From NCBI GenBank assembly GCA_048500255.1, contig JASNYH010000001.1, positions 992,001 to 1,056,000 on the forward strand: 64,000 nucleotides of DNA, given 5' to 3'. Shown piece by piece: positions 32,614 through 39,738 of the stretch; positions within the stretch are counted from its first letter, which is position 1; the number at the start of each line of letters is the position of its first letter. A program made the translations under genes and the position numbers. This DNA is from JAMHWF01 sp048500255. Lineage in GTDB: Bacteria > Pseudomonadota > Gammaproteobacteria > Burkholderiales > Burkholderiaceae_C. The notes beneath the pieces are model-generated. The model did no database searches. It was not told the origin of the DNA and was given only the letters and a program-made list of their open reading frames with translations.

Positions 32614-32942
32614 ACACCATGATCCACAAGGGTTACACGGCAAGGATCGAGTTCGATGAACGCGACAGCATCTTCGTCGGGCGCGTGCTCGGCCTGCGCA
32701 CCGTGATCAGCTTTCACGGCGAGACCGTGAAGCAGCTGCGCAAGCAGTTCGAGATCGCCGTAGACGAGTTCCTCAAAGACTGCAAGGAGCAGGGTATCCG
32801 CCCCGAAAAACCCGCCTCCGGCAAGATCCTGCTGCGCGTGCCGCCGGAGGTGCACGGCGCCGCGATCGTCGCGGCCCAGGCTGCCGGCAAGAGCCTGAAT
32901 CAGTGGGCGACCGAGGTGCTGGAAGACGCTGCTCACGCGTGA
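32610..32942 (+). CDS. hicB: HicB family antitoxin
   Basis: A 110-aa antitoxin. The N-terminal partial RNase-H-like HicB fold (GYTARIEFDERDSIFVGRVLG) is followed by a C-terminal ribbon-helix-helix segment (ILLRVPPEVHGAAIVAAQAA), the DNA-binding part. ATGA overlap with hicA shows coupling. It should repress the hicAB promoter. Confidence 0.88.
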   Translation: MNTMIHKGYTARIEFDERDSIFVGRVLGLRTVISFHGETVKQLRKQFEIAVDEFLKDCKEQGIRPEKPASGKILLRVPPEVHGAAIVAAQAAGKSLNQWATEVLEDAAHA

Positions 32943-32962
32943 CCGGGGCGCCGCCCGGCGCA

Positions 32963-34570
32963 CTACGCCGCCGCGGCGCGCTCCATCGCCACCTCGGCCT
33001 GCAGGTTCTCCACGTCGCGGTGGATCGACGCCACCGCGAGCACGCGGCCGCCGCTGCGGTAGCGCAGCGTGCAGTCGCGCGCGTCGATGTCGCCCTCGAC
33101 GACGATGTCGTCCCAGCGCTCGGCGTGGCCGACGTAGCTGATCGGCACGTCGTAGTGCTGGCTCCAGAAGAAGGGCGCGGCGTCGAAGGCCTCGCCGGCG
33201 CCGAGCAGGTTGTGCGCCGCGACCTGGCCCTGGCGCTGCGCGACGACCCAGTGCTCGACGCGGATCGCATCGCCGCTGTGCCGGTCGGGCCAGCGCGCGA
33301 TGTCGCCGGCGGCGTAGATGCCGGGCGCACTCGTTCGCAGCGTCGCATCGACGACGACGCCGCGGTCGACCGCCAGGCCGGCCTGCTCGGCCAGCGCCAC
33401 GCGCGGGCGCACGCCGACGCCGGCGACGACGAGCCCCGCGCCGAGCCTGCCGCCGTCGGCGAGCGACACGCGCTCGCCGTCGATCGCCGCCACCGTCGTG
33501 CCGAGGTGGAAGACGACGCCGTGCGCCTCGTGCAGCCGCCGCACGAAGTCGCCGAGCTGCGGCCCGAGCACGCGCTCCATCGGCCGCGGCTCGGGCGCGA
33601 CGACATGCACCTCGAGCCCGCGCGTGCGCAGCGATGCGGCGACCTCGAGGCCGATGAAGCTCGCGCCGATCACGACGGCGCGCCGCGCGCCGCCGCCGGC
33701 GCGCGCGACGATGGCGCGGCAGTCGGCCAGCGTGCGCAGCGTGTGCACGTGCGGCAGGTCCATGCCGGGCGTCGGCAGCCGCACCGGCTCGGCGCCGGTG
33801 GCCAGCAGCAGGCCGTCCCACGACACTCGCTCGCCGCCGGCCAGCAGCACCTCGCGCGCTGCGACCTCGATGCGTTCGACACGCGTCTTCAGCCGCAGCT
33901 CGATGCCCTGCCCGGCATACCACTCGGGCTCGCGCAGCGGCAGCCACTCCTCCGGCGCGCTGCCGGCGAGGTAGTCCTTCGACAGGTTGGGCCGGTCGAC
34001 GGGCGGCGCGTCGTCGTCGCTGAGCATCGTCAGCGCGCCCGCATAGCCGAGGCTGCGCAGCCGGTCCGCCGCGGCCAGGCCGGCCGCGCCGCCGCCGACG
34101 ATCACGATGCGACGCGGCTCGGGCGACGGCGACGCCGCACCCGCCGGGCGCGGCGCGGCTGCTGTTGCCGATGCGGCGGGTGCGACCGGTGTGGCGGGCG
34201 CGACCGCTGCGGCGGGTGCGACGGGTGCGGCGGCCCGGTGCAGCACGACGACCTTGCCGTCGGCGACCCGCGTTGCCCAACACGCCAGCGGCGCGAGCGC
34301 GGGCGCGCGCAGCGCCGCGCCGGTGCGCAGGCTGAAGCAGGCGTGGTGCCACGGGCAGCGCACCGTGTCGCCGACCATCAGGCCCTCGGCCAACGGACCG
34401 TGGTAGTGCGTGCACGCCGCGTCGACGGCGAAGAACTCGTCGCCGCGCCGCGCCAGCAGCACGGCCTCGCCGTCGACGTGGCCGGCGAGCATCTGCCCGT
34501 CGGCGAGCGTCTCGACCGGTACGCCCTGCTTCAGGTCGGGGCCCTGCGCGTTTGCCGTTGCTTCGTTCAT
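32963..34570 (-). CDS. Rieske ferredoxin fused to FAD/NAD ferredoxin-type reductase
   Basis: A 535-aa fusion. An N-terminal Rieske domain (about 15-115) has CTHYHGP and CPWHHACF for the [2Fe-2S] cluster. A low-complexity Ala/Pro/Val linker (about 118-150) follows. The C-terminal flavoprotein reductase has IVIVGGGAAGLAAADRL for FAD, VVIGASFIGLEVAASL for NAD(P)H, and GIYAAGDIA. Similar to AIFM3/nitrite-reductase-like Rieske reductases; it could feed electrons to an oxygenase, but none is adjacent. It is convergent with hicB. The ATG at 34568-34570 is placed shortly before the Rieske domain. Confidence 0.88.
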   Translation of the reverse strand: MNEATANAQGPDLKQGVPVETLADGQMLAGHVDGEAVLLARRGDEFFAVDAACTHYHGPLAEGLMVGDTVRCPWHHACFSLRTGAALRAPALAPLACWATRVADGKVVVLHRAAAPVAPAAAVAPATPVAPAASATAAAPRPAGAASPSPEPRRIVIVGGGAAGLAAADRLRSLGYAGALTMLSDDDAPPVDRPNLSKDYLAGSAPEEWLPLREPEWYAGQGIELRLKTRVERIEVAAREVLLAGGERVSWDGLLLATGAEPVRLPTPGMDLPHVHTLRTLADCRAIVARAGGGARRAVVIGASFIGLEVAASLRTRGLEVHVVAPEPRPMERVLGPQLGDFVRRLHEAHGVVFHLGTTVAAIDGERVSLADGGRLGAGLVVAGVGVRPRVALAEQAGLAVDRGVVVDATLRTSAPGIYAAGDIARWPDRHSGDAIRVEHWVVAQRQGQVAAHNLLGAGEAFDAAPFFWSQHYDVPISYVGHAERWDDIVVEGDIDARDCTLRYRSGGRVLAVASIHRDVENLQAEVAMERAAAA

Positions 34571-34603
34571 CGCGACCTCCGGTCGGCTGCTGCCGGGGAG
34601 CAT

Positions 34604-34714
34604 ATGCACAGCGCCCTCAACCTCTACGCCGGCGAGGACTCGGCCACGGAGTACGAATGGGAGAAGGGCCGGTTGCCCGTGTACGGCGAAAAGACGTTGG
34701 GGAACCTCGATTGA
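34604..34714 (+). CDS. Possible 36-aa small ORF, maybe a remnant
   Basis: ATG at 34604 after GGGGAG opens a 36-codon frame (MHSALNLYAGEDSATEYEWE and 16 more residues) ending at TGA 34712-34714, where the decayed antitoxin reading begins. Composition looks protein-like, but I recognise no family. It may be the 3' end of a decayed gene. Confidence 0.25.
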   Translation: MHSALNLYAGEDSATEYEWEKGRLPVYGEKTLGNLD

Positions 34715-34985
34715 GAGCAAGCGCCGCACCCATGTCAGCCAGGAAACCACCGCCCGCACCGCCCGCGTCGAAGCGCGCATCGCGCCCGATGCCTTGGCCC
34801 TCGTCCGGCACGCCGCCGAGCTCCAAGGGCGCAGCGTCAGCGACTTCCTGGTGGCCGCGGCACTGAAGGAGCGCACCGGACGATCGAGGACGCACAGATC
34901 ATCCGTTGCTGAACCCGCCGCCGCTCGCGCCCGCCATGAAACGCGCGCCCAAGGCGCTCAAGCGCTTGATCGCCGGCACGAAGTG
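34713..34985 (+). pseudogene. Decayed TacA-type (DUF1778) antitoxin
   Basis: The reading TARVEARIAPDALALVRHAA then LQGRSVSDFLVAAALKE is the DUF1778 ribbon-helix-helix antitoxin of TacAT modules. After ALKE the frame is lost: the continuation TIEDAQIIRC is in another frame and ends at a stop. A C-terminal NPPPLAPAMKRAPKALKRL follows in a further frame. No normal start codon is in frame at the 5' end. So frameshifts and a small deletion have inactivated it. Confidence 0.7.
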
Positions 34986-35475
34986 ACGGCGCCCTTCCGG
35001 GTCGAGGTGCTGGACCCCGGCCATGTCCGCAACGACTTCTGCTGCGGAGTCGAGGCGCTCGATCACTACCTCGCCCGCCAAGCCATTCAGGACGTCAGGC
35101 GTCACGTCGCCGCCTGCTGTTATGTCGCAGTGGAGATCGGCAGCGGCAAGCTCGCCGGCCTACACGCTCGCGGCCAGCCGTGACCGACCTGCCCGCGGCG
35201 CTCGTCAAGCGGTTGCCGCGCTACCCCTCCGCACCGGTCGCCCGGATCGGCCGCCTGGCCGTCGAACAGTCATTCCAAGGGCACAAGCTCGGTGCAGCCC
35301 TGCTGGCCGACGCAGCCATGCGGGCATTCGCTCGGAAGTGGCCGTGTTCGCCCTGGTGGTCGACGCCAAGGACGACGCTGCCGAGGCGTTCTACCGTCAT
35401 CACGGATTCGAAAGCTTCGGGAGCAGGCAGCTCATCGTGTCGCTCGAGCGCGTTGCGTCATCCGCGAGCGAGTAG
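34982..35475 (+). pseudogene. Decayed TacT-type GNAT toxin
   Basis: GTG at 34982 overlaps the antitoxin stop (GTGA), as in intact TacAT modules. FRVEVLDPGHVRNDFCCGVE and the following helix are the GNAT toxin N-terminus. After GKLAG the frame shifts. MTDLPAALVKRLPRYPSAPV and the acetyl-CoA loop region QSFQGHKLGAALLADA continue in a second frame. VAVFALVVDAKDDAAEAFYR and HHGFESFGSR finish in a third. At least two frameshifts make it non-functional. It is typical debris at an island boundary. Confidence 0.78.
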
Positions 35476-35911
35476 CCGCGCATCTGCGTCGGTTGCTCCG
35501 CCGCGCTTCGCGCGACTCGCGACGCAAAAGACGCAGCCGGCCTATCGCTACGGGGGCGCGCGACCCACAAGTCGCGGGATGGCCTGTGACTCCTTCCTGT
35601 TGATACGATTCTCGCGTACGAGAGCGGCTCGCGCTGTCGGGGATAACTTCGAAGGCGTCGGCGACACTCGTGCGAACCGCTGTCAGAGCGACTGGCGCGG
35701 CAAGAAGACTAACTGGGAGAGGGAAGCGCCAGCATGCGGCACTACCTGATCGCCGTCTCGCTTACGGAGCGGCCATGAGGTTCGGTGATTCCGGTATCGC
35801 CTGCGCAGGCGCGTTTCTGCTGAGTCCCGCCAAGTGCGGGACCGATGCGGTCCACTCCGATGTGCGCCGGAGTATCTTCGGGGCGTCTTCCAAGCGAAGG
35901 AAGAACAAAGC
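35476..35911. promoter_or_regulatory. 436-bp non-coding leader of the polysaccharide operon with hairpins
   Basis: No supported gene. The 3' part contains a 14-nt perfect palindrome CGCCTGCGCAGGCG (35798-35811), a 7-bp stem GTCCCGC-CAAGT-GCGGGAC (35824-35842) and CTCCG/CGGAG around 35855-35872, all 40-115 bp before the first glycosyltransferase gene. This suggests a structured 5' leader (attenuation or anti-termination) for the polysaccharide genes. Confidence 0.4.
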
Positions 35912-37366
35912 ATGAGCGCGGCGGCGCTCAAGGATGGCGCTCTTGCCGGTGTCTACCCGACGCACTCGCTGCGCATACTGATCTACGGTCTCAACTTCGC
36001 ACCCGAACTCACCGGTATCGGCAAGTACACCGGCGAGATGGCGGCATGGCTCGCCGAGCGCGGGCATACGGTGCGCGTCGTCACTTCGCCGCCGTATTAC
36101 CCCGCCTGGTCCGTCTTCGATGGTTATCACCCGAGGCTGTACGCGCGCGACCCATGGAACAGCGTGCACGTGTGGCGCTGCCCACTCTGGGTGCCAAAAA
36201 AGCTGAACGCCATCACGCGAATTCTTCACCTCGCGAGCTTCGCGCTGAGCAGTTTCCCGATGATGATGCGTCACATCTTCTGGAAGCCAGACGTGGTGTG
36301 GACGGTCGAGCCGGCGCTGATGTGTGCGCCGGCCGCGCTGCTCACTGCGCGCCTCAGCGGCGCCAAGTCGTGGCTGCACGTGCAGGACTTCGAGGTCGAC
36401 GCCGCCTTCGATCTCGGCCTGCTCAACGGCCGCTGGATGCGCCGTGCCGCCGAGGCGGTCGAGCGCTGGCTGATGCGCCGCTTCGACGTCGTCTCGTCGA
36501 TCTCCGAGCGAATGATGCAGCGACTGCACGACAAGGGCACCGAGCCGTCGCGCATCGTGTACTTCCCGAACTGGGCCGACGTTGATTCCATCGCTCAGGG
36601 CCGGCACGGCATCGACTTCCGTCAAGGCCTCGGGATTCCGCGGGAGGCCGTGGTTGCCCTCTACTCTGGCAACATGGGTGGCAAGCAGGGCATCGAAGTG
36701 CTGGCCGACGCCGCTGCCCTGCTGAAGCACCGCGAAGACATCGTCTTCGTCTTCTGCGGCGACGGCGGCGTGCGCGACAGGCTTGAGCGGCGCTGCGAAG
36801 GCCTGCCCAACGTGCGGTTCATGCACCTGCAGCCCATCGAGCACTTGGGCGCGCTCCTGCAGATGGCCGACATCCACCTGCTACCGCAGCGGGCGGAGGC
36901 GGCCGACTTGGTGATGCCCTCCAAGCTCACCGGGATGCTGGCCAGCGGGCGGCCGGTGGTAGCGACCGCAAAGGCTGGCTCGTCGCTCGCATCGATAGTC
37001 GGCAGGTGCGGCGTCGTTGTGCCTCCAGGCAGTGCGGAGGCGACGGCCCATGCACTCGTGAAACTGGCAGCCGAACCAGAACAGCGTCGGCAACTGGGCG
37101 AAGCCGGTCTACGGCATGCGCGTGACCATCTCGACGTCGACGAGGTGCTGTCCCACTTCTCGGCGAACCTGTTCAAGTTGAGGCTCGCGTCCAAGCGAGC
37201 CGCGGCAACGGGTTCGCCGATTAGTGACGACCTCTTGCTCCCACCGCACATCGAAGGGATCGAGCCCGCAGTCGAGAGGGACGCAGCCGAACCTTTTGAT
37301 TCTCCAATCGAGCCAAGCGCTGCTGAAGCGGTAGCAACCGATGGCGTGCAGAGCGGCACCCCCTAA
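35912..37366 (+). CDS. WcaI-type glycosyltransferase (GT4)
   Basis: A 484-aa GT-B glycosyltransferase. The N-terminal segment LRILIYGLNFAPELTGIGKY with TSPPYYPAW is typical of WcaI/colanic-acid-type enzymes. The C-terminal donor domain has VALYSGNMGGKQGIEVL and LVMPSKLTGMLASGRPVVAT. A 60-residue acidic tail follows (about 425-484). It would add a sugar to a lipid-linked exopolysaccharide repeat at the inner face of the membrane. First gene of the rightward polysaccharide operon; AAGGAAGAA upstream is the ribosome site. Confidence 0.9.
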   Translation: MSAAALKDGALAGVYPTHSLRILIYGLNFAPELTGIGKYTGEMAAWLAERGHTVRVVTSPPYYPAWSVFDGYHPRLYARDPWNSVHVWRCPLWVPKKLNAITRILHLASFALSSFPMMMRHIFWKPDVVWTVEPALMCAPAALLTARLSGAKSWLHVQDFEVDAAFDLGLLNGRWMRRAAEAVERWLMRRFDVVSSISERMMQRLHDKGTEPSRIVYFPNWADVDSIAQGRHGIDFRQGLGIPREAVVALYSGNMGGKQGIEVLADAAALLKHREDIVFVFCGDGGVRDRLERRCEGLPNVRFMHLQPIEHLGALLQMADIHLLPQRAEAADLVMPSKLTGMLASGRPVVATAKAGSSLASIVGRCGVVVPPGSAEATAHALVKLAAEPEQRRQLGEAGLRHARDHLDVDEVLSHFSANLFKLRLASKRAAATGSPISDDLLLPPHIEGIEPAVERDAAEPFDSPIEPSAAEAVATDGVQSGTP

Positions 37367-37369
37367 CGT

Positions 37370-38419
37370 GTGCGCATGCCGGGAATACATGGGCACGGTC
37401 ACGACACTTCAACCGATGGTCACGAGTCTGCTGCCACCCAGACTTCAGGGCCGTGTCGCACGCTCGGGCCGGAGGCATACCGCTTGACCTCGGTAGTACT
37501 CGTCACCGGTGCGTTCGGGTTCGTCGGACGGCACGTCGCCCGTGCGCTCGCGCGACACGGCCATCGTGTTCTCGCGCTCGGGCACGGCGCCTGGGGGCGC
37601 CGCGAGTGGGAGCACTGGGGCATCGCCAACTGGCATGCGTGCGACCTGACGCTCGAGACGCTGGTCACTTACGGCGGCGAACCCGACACAATCGTGCACT
37701 GCGCCGGCGGCGGTTCGGTGGCGTTCTCGGTCGCGCACCCGGTGCAGGACTACGAGCGCACCGTCGCGACGACGCTCGCGGTGCTCGAGTACGTCCGCAT
37801 GCACCGAGACGGCGCGAAAGTCGTGCTTGCGTCGAGCGCAGCCGTGTACGGCGCCTCAAGTACGCTGTCGCGCGGCGGGGCAGGTCGGCTGCTTCCGCTA
37901 TCGCCATACGGCTGGCACAAGCGGATCGCCGAGGAGCTGTGTGCGTCGTACGGTGGGCAGTATGGCGTGTCGTCTGCGATCGTTCGGCTTTTCTCGGTCT
38001 ACGGTCCCGGGTTGCGCAAGCAGCTGCTTTGGGATGCGTGCCGCAAGTTCGCCGAGGAGCGAGCGATCTTCGGCGGTGATGGCACCGAGAGACGGGACTG
38101 GCTGCACGTCGAGGATGCAGCATCCCTGCTCGTCGCGGCGACCACGCGGGCGGATCCCCAGTGCCCGACAGTCGATGGCGGCACGGGCATCGCAACGCCC
38201 AACGCCGAAGCGCTCGAGCATCTGGCGTCTTGCTGGGGCCGACCCGTCCGGCCGCGATTCTCGGGCACCGCAAGGCCGGGCGATCCGGTCACACTGCTGG
38301 CCGATGTCGGTGCAGCGTCGACGTGGGGATGGACTCCCGCGGTCGCATGGCGTGACGGGTTCCGGGCGTACGCCCAGTGGTTTCGAGACGTGGAGGCCAA
38401 TTGCGCGTCGCCTTCGTGA
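37370..38419 (+). CDS. NAD-dependent epimerase/dehydratase
   Basis: A 349-aa extended short-chain dehydrogenase. The nucleotide motif VLVTGAFGFVGRHVA is at about 43-57. The catalytic pair appears as LASSAAVYG and YGWHKRIAEE (Tyr-x3-Lys). It would interconvert a nucleotide sugar for the polysaccharide. The GTG start at 37370 gives a 40-residue extension before the fold, so a later start is possible. It lies 3 bp after the first glycosyltransferase and overlaps the next gene. Confidence 0.88.
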   Translation: MRMPGIHGHGHDTSTDGHESAATQTSGPCRTLGPEAYRLTSVVLVTGAFGFVGRHVARALARHGHRVLALGHGAWGRREWEHWGIANWHACDLTLETLVTYGGEPDTIVHCAGGGSVAFSVAHPVQDYERTVATTLAVLEYVRMHRDGAKVVLASSAAVYGASSTLSRGGAGRLLPLSPYGWHKRIAEELCASYGGQYGVSSAIVRLFSVYGPGLRKQLLWDACRKFAEERAIFGGDGTERRDWLHVEDAASLLVAATTRADPQCPTVDGGTGIATPNAEALEHLASCWGRPVRPRFSGTARPGDPVTLLADVGAASTWGWTPAVAWRDGFRAYAQWFRDVEANCASPS

Positions 38420-39738
38420 TGGCGCACCGCGACCAGGGCTGGATGGGCGGGCTCAACTACCTGTCCAACCTGATCCGAGCGATCCTCGCGGTGCCCGAGT
38501 CTGGCATCGAGCCCGTGCTGATTGCATCGCCGGACGCGCCAATGGAACTGCTTGCGCGCATTCCATCGATCGAGACCGTCCGCACGAACTTGGTCGACGA
38601 TCGCCGCCCGGTGCATGTGCTGCGCAAGGGGCTCGGTCGGCTCGTCGCGCGTGATCCGCTGATGGAGCGACTGCTGATCGGGGCGCGCATCGCGCTGCTG
38701 TCGCACTCCGGCTGGCTCGGCACAGCGTCGCGCGTGCCGTCACTCGCGTGGATCCCCGACTTCCAGCATCTGCGCCTGCCCGACCTGTATTCGCCTGCGG
38801 CGCTGCGCCACCTGGACGGCACATTCGCCCGCATCTGCGAGCGTTCGACCGGCGTCGTCGTCAGCAGTTGCGACGTGCGGGAGGATCTGCTGCGGTTTCA
38901 GCCGCACATCGCGCCGCGCTGTCGCGTGCTTCATTTCGTGTCGGGCCTCGCGGCCGCCGGCGACAGCGGGGACGACCCTGCGAGCGTCGCCCGTCGTCTC
39001 GGGGTCGACGAACCGTACTTCCACCTGCCGAACCAGTTCTGGGTACACAAGAACCACGCCGTGGTCGTCGACGCACTCGCGGCGCTGCGCAGCAGCGGAC
39101 GGCACGCGCGCGTGGTGTGCACCGGCCACACCGCAGACCCACGACGGCCCGATCACTTCGACGCGCTGCGCGCGCGGATCGACCGCCTCGGCGTGAGCGC
39201 CCAGTTCACGATGGTCGGTGTGGTGCCGTACGCCGATGTCGTTGCGCTGATGCGGGGCGCAATCGCGGTCATCAACCCGTCGCGATTCGAGGGTTGGAGC
39301 ACGACGGTCGAGGAGTGCAAGTCGATCGGCAAGCAACTGCTGTTGTCCGACATTCCCGTCCACCGCGAACAGGCTCCGCCGCGTGCACGCTACTTCGATC
39401 CCGACGATCCACAGCGACTGGCAGACCTGATCGAAGAGACGCAGCGACACTGGACCGAGGCCGAGGAACAACGGGCACAGCATTCTGCGGCGGCCGAGCT
39501 GCCTGACCGCTTCGCGGCGTTCGGCCGCGACTATGCGCGGATCGCACGTTGGGCGGTCGGGCATCGCGACGGGGATCGGCTCGGCGACGCCCCGGCGACC
39601 ACCGGGCATTCCGACTGGCACACCGGCGGCGTTCCTCGCCCCCGAGATGAACGGGTTCGTCCGGAACGTCCGGGAGCCGTCGCCTGCGACGGCGTATTCT
39701 TCGACTCCCGGGTGGGGACTGCGTCCGGAGACCATTGA
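38401..39738 (+). CDS. Glycosyltransferase family 4 protein
   Basis: A protein of about 445 aa. The TTG at 38401 is preferred because GGAGG lies just upstream and the first beta strand (LRVAFVMAHRDQGWMGGLNY) begins there; ATG 38419 would truncate it. GT-B features: FHLPNQFWVHKNHAVVVDAL at the linker and INPSRFEGWSTTVEECKSIG in the donor site. The C-terminal 60 residues are low complexity. It overlaps the epimerase gene by 19 bp. Confidence 0.85.
   Translation: MRVAFVMAHRDQGWMGGLNYLSNLIRAILAVPESGIEPVLIASPDAPMELLARIPSIETVRTNLVDDRRPVHVLRKGLGRLVARDPLMERLLIGARIALLSHSGWLGTASRVPSLAWIPDFQHLRLPDLYSPAALRHLDGTFARICERSTGVVVSSCDVREDLLRFQPHIAPRCRVLHFVSGLAAAGDSGDDPASVARRLGVDEPYFHLPNQFWVHKNHAVVVDALAALRSSGRHARVVCTGHTADPRRPDHFDALRARIDRLGVSAQFTMVGVVPYADVVALMRGAIAVINPSRFEGWSTTVEECKSIGKQLLLSDIPVHREQAPPRARYFDPDDPQRLADLIEETQRHWTEAEEQRAQHSAAAELPDRFAAFGRDYARIARWAVGHRDGDRLGDAPATTGHSDWHTGGVPRPRDERVRPERPGAVACDGVFFDSRVGTASGDH

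Noticed and set aside
35670..35915. An 81-codon plus-strand frame before the first glycosyltransferase gene
   Set aside because: No ribosome site, it overlaps the hairpin-rich leader and gives no recognisable protein.
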